A stretch of DNA of 64,000 nucleotides from Talpa occidentalis (taxonomy: Eukaryota; Chordata; Mammalia; Eulipotyphla; Talpidae), in the NCBI RefSeq assembly GCF_014898055.3, contig NW_023604861.1, forward strand, positions 99,388,083-99,452,082, read 5' to 3'. The position numbers and the translations under genes are program-made. Each line of letters opens with the position of its first letter. The first letter of the stretch is position 1. Below are positions 11,961 to 23,143 of this stretch, in pieces. The notes beneath the pieces were generated by a model, which saw nothing but the letters and a program-made list of their open reading frames with translations, had not been told where the DNA came from and did not search any database.

Positions 11961-12399
11961 CTTTCCTTTAAGGTAGGCAACTCTATCTCTTTAAAAGAAA
12001 GAATGTACTTAATTAAAGGCAAATTTGGTATGAAATAAGAGAATGGGTGGAAAACCTCCACTTGTTTTTATCACAGAAGTCCCCTAGGAGTACATAAACA
12101 AAGGTCAAAGCAAGAAAAATAGCAGAATTTTAGTATAAGTTTAAAGGTTTTTGCTTTTTGAATATGTTACTGTTGAAGTAATGCATCTACTAATGCATTT
12201 TTCTCTGAGTATTATTATATACCTTCTCATTTATTACAGTGTTCCCCTATAGCAACAATTACATTAATAGTGACAGTATTTTAAGTGATGGGGTAACTGT
12301 AGAACTTTTTCTGAAAAAAAAAAAGAAAATATCACATATTATTTAATTTAATGTTACAAGGAATCAAGGGCAACATAACAACGTTTGGAAACATAAGTT

Positions 12400-12615
12400 T
12401 AAAAGGTAGAATACTAATAATAGGGAAAGGAATTAGGAAATTGGGACAGAAAAGGACTAAATTATAACTATAAGAAAGAAAAAAATCAAAATCAACAAAC
12501 AACTATGAACCAGAGACACACTATGGGGGGGGACTGGGGAAAGGAGGGTTTGGGGTCAAAATAAGGAGGTTGCAATTATATGGGGAATATAAAAATAAAA
12601 TTAAAAAAATAAAAA
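12400..12615 (+). repeat. LINE-1 3' UTR end
   Basis: It contains aactatgaaccagagacaca, a G-run, and the terminal ggggaatataaaaataaaat with an A-rich tail. This is the same 3' end family as the young copies at 43.5 and 56.3 kb, but more diverged. Confidence 0.8.
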
Positions 12616-12658
12616 TAAAAAAACTTTTGATCATCTAAAAAAATTAAATAAATCCTGA

Positions 12659-12702
12659 AATCTAAGTGACATAAATAAAAATAAATAAATAAATAAATAA
12701 AA
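12659..12702. repeat. (AAAT)n microsatellite
   Basis: A run of AAAT units (ataaataaataaataaata), close to the A-rich tail of the adjacent L1 end. Confidence 0.85.
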
Positions 12703-13146
12703 CTAAAGGAAAGATTATGTTAAAACCAGGAAAGAAACACATTGCTGCTTTTTAGCCCAGGGTTATCTATCTCAACTTACTAAATTTTAAAGGAAGCCAA
12801 AAATATATATAAAACATATTTTATGTAAAGAAACTCTTCCAACGAAGTTTAAATTGACATACAATATCCTATATATATTTAAAATGCTTGATTTAAGGAA
12901 TTCTGACATATATGTACAAGCATGAAATACTTAATAACTGTCTGTCATTGCACTGGACAGAGCAGATGCAGAACTTTTTCATCATCATAGAAAGTCCTAG
13001 CAGACAGTGCTAGATTAAAAGGCAGGAAGTTCAAGGGGACTCTTGCTTCACATTTAAATTATTTATTTGAAAATTTTTTTAGTGAGAACATATTCATGTG
13101 TTTATGTTATATACTGAACTACATTGATGCAATTTCTTGCTTTAGG

Positions 13147-13433
13147 ATTTTTTTTTTTTTAAAGATTTATTTTTATTTATTTATACAAGCACTGGGTACA
13201 GTCAGAAGCGCGGGAGGGTGAGAGAATTCACCAGAGCCAGAGCGGGGAGCAGAGCAGGCAGAAGGACCGAAGCACACTGCTGAGGGGAGCAGTGGGCGGC
13301 AGGAGAGGTCTGTGTGCCATGTGGGACCCTCCTCCTGTGGCCGGGGAGCAGCCAGGGATCAAACCGGCGCTGCAGAGGCTGCAGGCAGCTTCGCAACCCA
13401 GCGCTCAACCGCTGCGCGCCACCGGGGAGGCCC
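13147..13433 (-). repeat. tRNA-derived SINE, copy 3 (left arm of inverted pair)
   Basis: Minus-strand copy with its 5' end at 13433 and T-run (A-tail) at 13147. It faces copy 4 head to head with 36 bp between. The open frames of 218 and 133 residues that cross this pair are accidental. Confidence 0.9.
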
Positions 13434-13469
13434 AGATATTTTCTTAAGTTTAAGAACAAGTCTTTAATG

Positions 13470-13735
13470 GGGCCTCCCCGGTGGGCGCAGTGGGTTGAAC
13501 GCACCACTGTGAGGCTATCTGCAGCCTCTGCAGTGCAGGTTCGATTCCCGGCCAGCCAGGGAGACACCCACACGGCGCAGAAAACCTCTCCTGCCTCGCC
13601 CACTGCTTACCTCAGCCGTGTCTTTGGTCCATCTGCCTGTTCTGCTCCCCACTCTGTCTCTGGTGGGTCCTCTCACCCTCCCACACCTCTGGCAACTAGT
13701 TCTTGTATAAATTTAAAAAAAAATCTTAAAAAAAA
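13470..13735 (+). repeat. tRNA-derived SINE, copy 4 (right arm of inverted pair)
   Basis: Plus-strand copy starting GGGCCTCCCCGGTGGGCGCA and ending in AAAAAAAATCTTAAAAAAAA. Box B is GGTTCGATTCC. The target duplication is imperfect: AAGAACAAG occurs at 13452-13460 and 13736-13744. Confidence 0.9.
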
Positions 13736-14550
13736 AAGAACAAGACTAATAATACAAAATATTAAAACTATTGACTTACGTGTACTTCATACACAACCTA
13801 TATTGGTTCTAAGAGGGCAACTTTGGTTTTTCATTTTGCTTTTCAGTGTGTTGGTAAAATCTACCATGGGAAGTCTTCTTGAATTAAAATGTTGTAAATG
13901 GGAAAAAAAACTAGATAAACAAAAGAAAAAAATCATAATTGAATTCAAAGAGATAACTATTCTAAGATAACAAATAGCTCCATGATTTCAAAGGCAGAAG
14001 AGAAAAAGCAGTAACTGGAAGGCTACTAAGACAATTTTCTATTAGCCAATAGGCCAATATTTGCTGAATCCTGTAACCCCCATTCTTCCAAGTAGGAAGC
14101 AAGACCCCCAGTCTATGATCTGTCAACCACACCAAGTGTGCTCTGCAATACTACTGCTATTCCTACAGCATGTCTGATAGAGTGAAAAACAAGTTTTTAT
14201 TTCTTCACTGAAAACAGTCAAGGAAAGAAGGCAGCAAGAACTAATGAGGTTTCTGTATAAATTTGTAATAAAGTTAACCAGAACAGAGAAAATACACCAT
14301 TATCTAAAGTGGCAAAAGAATAATGACAGAGTGATGATGAAGATAACACACTTTTCCTGTGTAAAAGCAGGATGCTTTTCTTCTTTTTTGTAATTTCCTC
14401 CTTTAGTGATAAGCCATCTAACTAAAAATAATTAAAATGGGTAGAGTATTCTTATTAGTAGCTATCCTCATCCAAAATCAAACAGGTGTTGGGAAGAAAC
14501 TTCTTTTTTGCTACTTTAGCATATAAACCCCACACATGTCACAATGCAGG

Positions 14551-14949
14551 CTCTGAATATTTCTTCTTGTTCTCCCTCATCATCCCTTTCATTTATGAAC
14601 AATCCTACAAGGGTTTCGAGGATGACAAAAACCATGCTGCCTAAGTTCTATAGCTTATCACAATATGTGGTATTTTTTTCTCCATCTGTTACTTTCAAGC
14701 TATTGTTAAGTCTTACAATATTGTTCCTAAAGAATTTTGGGGCCTCTGGTTTTGAGTATTATGATTCAGGAAAGCAACCACATCTCCTTCCCACAAAGAC
14801 AATACAACTAGAAATTTCAGTGGCAACAAATGTAATCTAGTTGGAAGTCACTGGGGCTCTGAACATCTCTTCTTCGTCTCCCTCACGGTGTCCCTTTCAT
14901 TTATGAACTTTCTGACTGCGATTTGAGGATGACTAAAACCATTTTGGCT
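14551..14949. repeat. Diverged ~90-bp direct duplication
   Basis: The segment at 14551-14642 (ctctgaatatttcttcttgt, cctttcatttatgaac, gaggatgacaaaaacca) recurs at 14856-14949 with about 80-85% similarity by eye. The copies lie about 305 bp apart. I do not recognise the family. Confidence 0.7.
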
Positions 14950-14999
14950 GTCAAAGTTGGGAGAAAGTTGGAGATTTAAACAACATGTAACTGAACAAC

Positions 15000-15370
15000 T
15001 GAAGAAATCAAAGAACATCTCAAGAAAAAGAAAAAGAAAAATACTGTATACCAGGATCTCTGTGATGCAGTGAAAGCAGTATTAAAAGGGAAGCTTATAG
15101 CAATACAGTCTAATTGCAAGAAACAAGAAAAATTTCAAGCAATCTAACCTTACATTGAAAGGAACTAGAAAAAGAAATACAAACAAAGCCTAAAGTCAGT
15201 AGAAGGAAGGAATAAAAAGGAAACAATAAAATTCAGACTGGAAATAACCAAAGAGAATACAAAAGATCAATGAAATGAAGCTTTTTTTAAAAAAAATAAC
15301 TAAATTGACAAACCTTTGATAAGACTCATTAATGAAAAAAAAAAGACTCAAATCAAATAAAATCAGAAAT
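15000..15370 (+). repeat. LINE-1 ORF2 remnant
   Basis: ORF2-like sequence with many stops: gaagcttatagcaatacagt, ctagaaaaagaaatacaaac and caatgaaatgaagctttttt. It belongs to an old L1. Confidence 0.7.
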
Positions 15371-15389
15371 GAAATCCAACACTCAGCAA

Positions 15390-15651
15390 TAAAAATAGAT
15401 GAAATCTTACATTTGTGACAACATGGAAGGGACTTGAGGGATTATGCTAAGTGAAATATGTCAGAAGGAGAAAGACAAATACTGTATGATTTCACTCATT
15501 TGTGGAATTCAAAGGAACAAACAAAACCAAACAAAAATAAACCTACAGACTTTGACAAAAGAATGATGGTTACCGGGGGTTGGGGCTGAACAAGTAGTGG
15601 TTGTGGAATGGATGGGTAGATGGTGACTACAGACATTTGTTGATGAGTATG
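15390..15651 (+). repeat. LINE-1 3' end, part left of the LTR
   Basis: L1 3' sequence with gattatgctaagtgaaatat and tactgtatgatttcactcat. It is broken at base 15651 by the LTR and resumes at 16301 with gtatggtgtgatatataaag. Confidence 0.85.
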
Positions 15652-16300
15652 TGTAACTAGCAATAAAATATAATTGCTAGCCCTGTGCACAGGTGTTTGA
15701 GGGAGGCTCGATTCCGTGGGATTCAATGACCACACCGTATTAAAGGAAAAAGGATTTATTGTGAGCAACAGAGGCGATGTGAGAGCAAAATTATAAACAG
15801 TGCCCCAAATCCAACCAAACCGATGAACATGCATACATACTGTACAGTTTCCTCAGAAATTAGCATCACAGAGGCAAAGAATCAGCACTCCGGAAAACAG
15901 CATCACGGAGGCAAAAAGTCAGCACTCCGGAGAATAGCATCACAGAGGCAAAGAGTCAGCACTCCGGAGAACAGCACGGGAGACGTATCCACGTCCAGCA
16001 GCTGCAAGCAGCAGCAGCTAGGCGACCACTGTGTTTTTATCTCCCGAGGTCGGATATGGCCAGTATCCAAGCTCAGGGATTCATGGTGAGCTGGTCACGT
16101 TTCCGTGCACGACGCCCCGGAGTTAGATAACCAGCCATATTTCTTGGTGGTCCTGGACATCGCGAACAGTTACATAACCAGCCCTATCTTTTGGCTCCTG
16201 GTCCGGGTGCTGGCCAGGCTCCTGGATCAGGAGGCCAAAAGGTGGTCGCACATTTTCCAATGTCCCCGGCAAAACAACATTAACACTTTATTTTCCTACA
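15652..16300 (-). mobile_element. Solo endogenous-retrovirus LTR (sense to TMEM131)
   Basis: A 649-bp element with inverted ends TGTA...TACA, flanked by an exact 5-bp duplication GTATG (15647-15651 and 16301-16305). On the minus strand a TATA-like ATAAAAA is at 16034-16040 and an AATAAA poly(A) signal at 15755-15760, in the order expected of U3-R-U5. A 37-bp unit is repeated three times inside. No internal gag-pol-env sequence is seen, so it is a solo LTR left by recombination. A 5-bp duplication fits ERVL-like or some other classes; I do not name a family. Confidence 0.88.
15863..15973. repeat. 37-bp triple tandem repeat inside the LTR
   Basis: Three units (15863-15899, 15900-15936, 15937-15973) each begin GCATCAC(A/G)GAGGCAAA and end CAGCACTCCGGA. 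They differ at only a few positions. A decayed part-copy precedes them. They lie upstream of the TATA-like box in LTR orientation or overlap the transcribed leader, depending on the true start site. Confidence 0.93.
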
Positions 16301-16405
16301 GTATGGTGTGATATATAAAGTTGCTGAGGTGAGAAACTATGCACTTGAAACCTATACAATACTGTAAACCAATATTATCTCAATAAAAGCAAAATTAAAA
16401 AATAT
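16301..16405 (+). repeat. LINE-1 3' end, part right of the LTR
   Basis: Continuation of the L1 broken at 15651. It runs through gcacttgaaacctatacaat and the terminal ctcaataaaagcaaaa with a short A-rich tail. Confidence 0.85.
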
Positions 16406-16733
16406 ATTGGGTCAGAGGAGTAGATATTAAGAAATGTGCCAGATATATGTAGCTGAAAATACTTCTTAAAATAAATTAAATGCAGAGCTGCCTAAACTGC
16501 AATACCAAAGAAGTCAGTCATTTTAAAAAAGTTTCCAAAAATTCAATATCTGCTCTTTTGTAGTCCAAATTTCAGACTATAGCAAGCTGCATTAAAAGAA
16601 CATCCCTCATCAATGTATCTATATAAAACCTGATTATTTTAAACAGTGTTGAAAACTATAACAGACAGACTCCATACTAAGTGCTAATTTCCATCAAATT
16701 TAAGTTCATTTGAAATTACCATCGTAAACTCAC

Positions 16734-16856
16734 CTGTAAAGGCTCACTGTGAGGATTATGTATATTTATTATAGGTGAGAAACTGCTATTCACAGGGACT
16801 CTGGCCCCAAGGAACGGCCTTAATCGATATGGATTTGGAACTCCAACACCAAATAC
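16734..16856 (-). CDS. TMEM131: TMEM131 exon 7
   Basis: A 123-bp exon (41 codons, phase 0 on both sides). The acceptor is GAAATAG and the donor is TTACAG|GTGAGT. It encodes VFGVGVPNPYRLRPFLGARV, an NSS sequon and a segment ending NPHSEPLQ. The acceptor has a short, purine-interrupted pyrimidine tract (ctcctttgaaatag), weaker than its neighbours. The intron that follows contains the sense-oriented LTR at 15652-16300. Confidence 0.95.
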
Positions 16857-17264
16857 CTATTTCAAAGGAGAAAGAAAATTCAATTTGAGTTGCCTCTATG
16901 ACTAATTTCTATGGTTATAACTATAACTGACTGAGAGAGGGAAAACTGTTGAATCTAATTTAAGTGGAAAGTTCTTAACTCTTTTTAGAAAGAACAAACA
17001 TACAGTTTCTATACTTTATTTGGCTACGTATTTGATTTACTATATAAATTTGGAATGATGTCTGCTATATACTGGAAATTAAATGATAGTAGTCTTTCAA
17101 GAGGTCATGGGAGAGACAAAAGGAAATAGGAATCAAAAGATTTCTCTACTTGAACAATCAGGAGATGGATCTGGGACACAGATAATCTCACTGTCAAGCC
17201 CAGTCCTAGGTCACTCCCACCTGGGAAGGCCCTGGGTTGACTAAAAAGGGTGAGCCAGTTGATC

Positions 17265-17457
17265 AAATGACATTTACTATATGCCTATGGTGTGCTAGGC
17301 ACAAATATATACAGTAGTGAAAAATCCAATAGTGAACAAGATAATGTACCTGCTCTAGTGAAACATATTCTAATACGAGGGTAAGACTAGATTAAAAAAT
17401 AAGGTTTAAAAAATGGGTAAAGTGATATACAGTAATTGTTTATAGTAAGAATAGGAA
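17265..17457 (+). repeat. L2 LINE remnant, left part
   Basis: It has the order gtgctaggcac, agtgaacaagataatg and cctgctctagtgaaac, a classic L2-like 3' region. It is interrupted by SINE copy 5. Confidence 0.65.
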
Positions 17458-17723
17458 TTTTTTTAAAAGATTTATTTATTTATGCATATAAGAGCTGGGG
17501 TGTAGACCAAAGGTTCAGGGGGTGAGAGGATTCACCAGAGACAGAGTGGGGAGCAGAACAGGCAGATCCACTGAAATACACTGTTGAGGGGCGGAGAAGG
17601 CAAGACAGGAGAGTTCTGCTGCACCATGGGTTAGCTCCCTGGCCAGGAATCAACTCATGCTGCACTGGCTGCAGATAGCTTCACAGTGCTGAGATTTAAC
17701 CCCTTGCGCCACCAGGAAGGCCC
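17458..17723 (-). repeat. tRNA-derived SINE, copy 5
   Basis: Minus-strand copy. The 5' end is at 17723 and the T-rich A-tail complement at 17458. It is flanked by similar aataggaat and aatgggaat, a probable decayed target duplication. It sits inside the L2 remnant. Confidence 0.9.
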
Positions 17724-18300
17724 AAAATGGGAATATTCTTTTAGAGAGAATGGTGACAGCAATATTCTCTGAGGAAGTAATAAAAGCTGTTAACTGAAAG
17801 ATGAGAAAAAGCCAGTCCTGGGAGTGTACTCAGGCAAGGGGAAATGTATAGGCAAAGGGCATAAGTTAGGAAAGGGTTTCGCTTGTTTGAAGACCAGGAG
17901 TTAAATGGAAGGAGGCCAAATGGAATGAGGTGGTAAAGATGAGGTGGTAAATATATGTGAATCAGACCTTAAAAGGCTGTTGGTCTTGATCAAAAGTTTA
18001 CATTTTGCTCTAAGAGCAATGGGAAAACAAGAATTTGCATGGGGAAGTTGACTAGATTTGATTTCTGTTCAAATAAGATTCCTATGATAGAGATTGGGGA
18101 GGAATGAAAGGTCAATTAGAAGGCAACTGTGTAATCCAGGGAGAGATAATGATAGCTTGGCAGAGAGCAGCAGCAGTAAAACGGAAAGAGGTAGATAGAT
18201 GTTAGATGTATTTAGGAGGAAGACTTCATGAAAGATCAGATGTGGAGAGGTACAGAGGGACAGCTGCCCACTGAGGCTCACGTTGAACACAACCTGATCA
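17724..18300 (+). repeat. L2 LINE remnant, right part
   Basis: It continues the L2-like sequence after the SINE: aggcaaagggcataagtt, cattttgctctaagagcaat and tgtaatccagggagagataa occur in the usual order. Confidence 0.6.
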
Positions 18301-18654
18301 TGACCCAAAGTAGTCCTCTCTGGCTATGACCACCTAGGTCGGTAGGGGTGCCTCTACAGGGCAGAGTTTTCCATATTCTTATGACTCTTTCCGTTAACTC
18401 AGTGTCATCTATACAGCACTTCAAGTTATTCATCTATATAGGTATTCAAAAATTTACTGACTATTAAACAACCACTAAAAACTTATTCACAATAAATAAG
18501 CACAATATGGTTTCTGGTTAAAATGAAATGTTTACTCTGACACTAATTTTCAAAATATATGAAAATTCTGGGCACTAGAGAAGAAATGCTCAAAAATAAA
18601 AGCATCGAACTATAAAGTAAGGCAGTATTTAAGTAAGGATTTAAATAACTGAGT

Positions 18655-18885
18655 TCCATGGGCAGTATAATATAGTGGTATAGAAAATGCTCTTTACAGT
18701 TACAAAGACATAGATTTTCATTCCTGCTCAACAACTTACTAGTAACATAATTTGGGCATATTATTTAACTTTTCTAAACTTCATTTTTTAACTTAAAAAA
18801 TGAGAATAAGAGTATCTATAACATAGGTAGAAGTACATGTAAAATATGTAGTATAGTGTCACATAAGCAATTACTCTTAATAATC
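18655..18885 (+). repeat. MIR SINE
   Basis: It follows the MIR order: agtataatatagtggtatag at the head, caacaacttactagtaac in the core, then tttaacttttctaaacttca and aaaaatgagaataagagtat. Confidence 0.75.
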
Positions 18886-19348
18886 TTGATAAACTTGACA
18901 CACAAAAATCTTGATTCACAAAACATGAATTTTTCTTCAATAAATTAAACATTCTACATAAAAAATAAGCTTACAAAATTTTTAAAATAACATATTTACT
19001 AAAGAAAGGCAGGCATGCATGTTTTAATCTTAAAACTATTAACAAGTAATCTTAACTGTGCAAACAGCAAAAATTAAAAAAATAGAGTTACTGTGAGAAT
19101 AGTTTTTACTGTTCTGTTGCCTATCAATCTTATATTAACATGTCAGCTGTAGCTTTAAGATCATCTGTTCATAGCCTGATTTGAATAGAGATATTTACTG
19201 ACACAGTACTAAGATGCTTTAAGTCTAAACTCTTAAATTTTCTACTATTCTCTATTTTTTTGAGGAGTTATTAAAAGGTTGTCATGACAAATCAGAAATG
19301 ATGAATATATTTTATAAAACAAATGAAAATTTTAATTCAGCTTCTTAC

Positions 19349-19465
19349 CTGGTAAGTAAATACCCCATGATTAGATGTATTAATAAATAAAGTATTTTCT
19401 ACATTTCCCACTACTCTTGCAAGAAAAACTACATCAAATGATGTATTTCCTCCTGGAAGAATTTT
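19349..19465 (-). CDS. TMEM131: TMEM131 exon 6
   Basis: A 117-bp exon (39 codons, phase 0 on both sides). The acceptor has a long pyrimidine tract ending TTTTTCAG, and the donor is CAG|GTAAGA. It encodes KILPGGNTSFDVVFLARVVG and then a segment ending SNHGVFTYQ. Two NTS sequons are visible, in line with a luminal domain. It completes the first PapD-like module. Confidence 0.95.
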
Positions 19466-20584
19466 CTGAAAAAGAAAAGCAATGAATAAACTTAAATTAG
19501 TAACCAAAAAATCAGATCATGCCAACTAACCACAATTAGTCCACTAAAGTATTCTAAAACAAATACCTCAGAAACATTGCCATACATTAACCTTCAGTCA
19601 AACTATTTTGCAATGGAAAATAATAAAAAAGATGTCTCTATAATGGATGTCCCATATCTTTGTCAGTTACTAGTTTAAAACCCTGTACAACAGATGGATG
19701 GTTTTCTTGGATTCTATTCATTCAACAAACATTAGACAGGAATGAAGTGCCTAATTTTAGACTGTTTCATCACCAGACAATCAAGCAGAAGCTGAGCAGA
19801 AGCTGAGCCTTTTATATATAGATGCACTGCTCTACTATTAAAGCATTAACTTGTACTATTCCAAAGAAGTAAGTCCAGGCCTTAATCCCTTGATCTCGAT
19901 GACACTCATTCATATGAAGCACAAAATGTGCCAGCAACTTAAATTAGGAAAGAAGGCAGGGGTATCACTGTATACTAATATCTTGCAAAGTCTGAGGATG
20001 TCATTGCAGTTGGGAAGTAACATAGGCTGTTTTATGAAGTTTGAGAGACTGCAATTGTATTTCTGTCTACAATAAAGTCTTAAAAAGCTATGTAAAGTTA
20101 TTAACCTCTCTCATTCTAATCCTATGACTTGAACTCTAAAATGCTTCCCAAATTGTAGCTTAAAATACATGGCATGAATGTTGTGGCTTCACCTTAGGAT
20201 ATAGAAAGCTGAAAAGAGCATTTTTCCTGCATATTGACAACAAAAATAGTCATCTACAAAATAACTTTTCTTGAACCCATTACAGAGTTTGTGTATCTAA
20301 TCTAATGAGAGATAATCACCTCCACGAAGAAATGGAATGTGAGTAGTGGCTTACCCAGGGCAGAGGCTAAAAAGATGAGGCTACCATATAGGAAGGTAAA
20401 ATGAATTCAGCTAAAAGTTATACATTGCTAAAAGCAGAGTGTGGGCTAATCTGTGCAGATAGAAACTCTGGAAGCTATAGACTCTAGACAATATAAAAAG
20501 TAAAACATTTTCAGAAAGATAGCTGATAAATCCCTAAATAGTTTGATATTACAGATACTTTAAAATAATCCATTGGGCAAAATG

Positions 20585-22755
20585 GTAGTCACAAGGAAAG
20601 TTAACAATTTTTTTTAATCAATTGGAAATGAAAACACATATCAGAAAATTTGTTGGCTGTAATTAAAGCAATGCGTGGGGGGAAATTTATGGTGCTACAT
20701 GCTTATTTTGAAAAGATAAGTCCAAACTCAGTAAATTGGATTTCTATCTTGAGAAACTAAAAAAGTTAAAAATTCAGTGAAAGCAAGCCAAATGAAAAAA
20801 GTCATGAATGAACAGAAATCAGCGAAATAGAAAACAGAAAAAAATGAACAATTAATGAAACCAAAAACTAATACTTCAGAAAGGTCCATAAAACTGATAA
20901 AACCCTAGAGAGTATGACTACAATTAAGATGACAAAAATATAAGAAACTGAAATGTGAAGATCATTACATATCCTTTATATATACGCAAGGATAGTAAAG
21001 AAATATTACAAACAAATTTCATAAATCTATTGACTAGAAGAAATGGACACATTATTTGAAAAACACAATCTGCCAAAGCTTATTCAAAATGGAAGAGATT
21101 AAGAACAGTCCCATATCCATAAAAGAAATTTAATTTGTAGTTAAAAAATTTCCCATAAAGAAAAACCCAACTCCACATGGTTTCAATGGTGGAATAGCAG
21201 AATTCAGTACCAACTATTTAAGAAAGGAAGCATATCTATTTTACATAAACTTTCTAGCTTACAGAAGAGGAGAGAACATTTTCCATTCTGTTTTGTAAGT
21301 CTAGCATTACCCTGATACCAAGCAGACAAAGATGTGACAAGAAAACTACAAGCTAGTATTCCTTATGAATAGTACTGGCAAACTGAAAGCAGTCAATATA
21401 TAGTAAGGATAATACATGATCACCAAGTGGTTTTTATCCTGGCAATTTAATTCTAGTTAAACAGAAAAAAGTGAAATCATGGTGTGGCACCTTACATCTG
21501 AAGAGGCATAAATCTATTCCCCTCAATCACATACATACAACATACAATGTTGTTAACCAATGTTACCACAAAAAAAAGTTACAAGAAAATTAAATCAATG
21601 ATGACAACCATTCACTAAAGAAGAAAAAATACGGTCATTTCAATAGGTGCATAAAACAATTTGACAAAATTCTTTGTCCAGTTGTTCTTAAATATCTCAG
21701 CAAATCAGTTAGTAAATCATAACAGAACTTCCTCAATCTGATGAAAAGCATCTACAAAAAAATCTAGAGCTACCATACTTAATAGTGAATGACTGAATAC
21801 TTTCCACCACAAATTTGGATCAAGGCTAGGATGTACTCTTTCATGAGAGCTATCATTGTACTGGAAGTAGTAGTCAGTGCAAGAAGAAATAAAAAGCATT
21901 AGAAAGGAAGAAAAATATCTGTCTTTATTCATAGGCAACATGGCTATCTATACAAAGAATCCTAAAGCTATCTTAAAAATGCTCCTAGAGATAATAAAAG
22001 TTTAATAAAGTTATAAGCATTAAGGTCAACATAGTGATCAATTTATTTCCACATGAACACTGGAATTTTAATTTTTTTAAAAGAAGTTTTTTAATTACAT
22101 ACACAAAAGAAATATTTTGTAAGCTTAAAACATTGTTGAAACTAATCGAAGACTTAAAAATGGAGAGATATATGTTGTTCATGAATTGGAAGACTCAACA
22201 TTGTTAAGATATTAATTCTCCATAAACGGATACCTATAATATAGATATACATATAACTGATATATATATATATATATATAAAACACAATGCAATTGAAGT
22301 GAAATCAGTCTAAGGAAAAATATTAGTGAAATATAATGCAAAATAAGATCTTGAAACATAAAAAGTACAATGACAGAAATACTGATGAAATGCATGTAAG
22401 TTTTTAGTTAAATGTATTGTACTAATGTGAAGAATGAAGCAATTTTGAAAAAAACAACTGGAACATGAACAATCCTGAATCTTGGAATTACTAAAAAACT
22501 AGCGTAACCAAGACAGTATGGTATTGGTATATTTGACTTACTAGTCAAATACAAATATTATACACACATGCACATACACCATATTAGAACTTAATAGAGG
22601 AGATCCAATAAACACACCCTCTCATACAGGTTAATTTATTTTTAACAAAATGCAATGGATTTCAATGAGAAAGCAGTCTTTTCAACCAGTGGTATAGAAA
22701 CTACCGTAAATCCATAAGCAAACTAAAGCAACCTTTGATTACATGACTTTATGAG
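20585..22755 (+). repeat. Old LINE-1 ORF2 remnant
   Basis: About 2.2 kb of decayed ORF2 in plus orientation. Recognisable stretches include aaagcagagt-type codons, aaaaccaaaaactaatact, cccataaagaaaaacccaac and cctgataccaagcagacaaa. Stops occur throughout, so it encodes nothing today. Confidence 0.75.
22258..22281. repeat. (TA)n microsatellite
   Basis: An uninterrupted TA run of about 11 units inside the old L1. Confidence 0.95.
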
Positions 22756-22834
22756 TTTGTCAAAACTCAGAACTACACACAGAAATGTGCTCAGTGAAAA
22801 AATTTTTTCAGTCAATGATGGATTGCAAATACAT

Positions 22835-22970
22835 CAATGGTCCCTATATATAGCCTAGGTATATAGTAGGCTACATCATCTATCTTTGTGTAAGTACATT
22901 CTATGATGTTTGTACAATGAAATTGTCATAAGCATGTACCCTTATACAGCAATGCAAGACTGTATTAAGA
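22835..22970. repeat. Ancient DNA-transposon-like remnant (tentative)
   Basis: The order tagcctaggtatatagtagg, ctacatcatctatctttgtg, taagtacattctatgatgtt and gcaagactgta resembles a widespread ancient mammalian DNA-transposon repeat. I cannot fix its family name. Confidence 0.5.
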
Positions 22971-23143
22971 AAATAGAAAGATCACAAATAAATAACACAG
23001 CACTACACCTCAAGAAACTAAAAGAACAACGACAAATTAAGCCCAAAGTTGCCAAAAGAGAGTGAATGACAAAGACCAGGCAGAAATAAATGAAATAGAG
23101 ACCAGAAAAACAATAGAAAAAAAATCAACAAAACTAAGAAACA

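Larger units (their letters stand above)
10751..16733 (-). other. TMEM131: TMEM131 intron 7
   Basis: A 6.0-kb intron in phase 0, dense in repeats: an antisense L1 piece, an L1 3' end, an inverted SINE pair, an L1 broken by a solo LTR, and a diverged direct duplication at 14.5-14.9 kb. I see nothing classifiable at 11965-12400, 12700-13140, 13740-14540 or 16410-16730. Confidence 0.88.
16857..19348 (-). other. TMEM131: TMEM131 intron 6
   Basis: A 2.5-kb intron in phase 0. It contains an L2 remnant split by a SINE and a MIR copy. The stretches 16857-17260 and 18890-19340 show nothing recognisable. Confidence 0.88.

Noticed and set aside
13202..13603. 133-codon minus-strand open frame
   Set aside because: It also lies entirely in the inverted SINE pair and repeats SINE-derived peptide text seen in other copies.
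13314..13970. 218-codon plus-strand open frame
   Set aside because: It runs through the two opposed SINE copies and an A-rich tail. No protein family pattern is present, and the frame is open by chance in GC-rich SINE sequence.
15863..15973. CRISPR-like array
   Set aside because: Units are directly adjacent without spacers, lie in a retroviral LTR, and the genome is mammalian.
15823..16089. 88-codon frame as a small repeat protein
   Set aside because: It is created by the 37-bp tandem units inside the solo LTR, on the strand opposite to LTR transcription.
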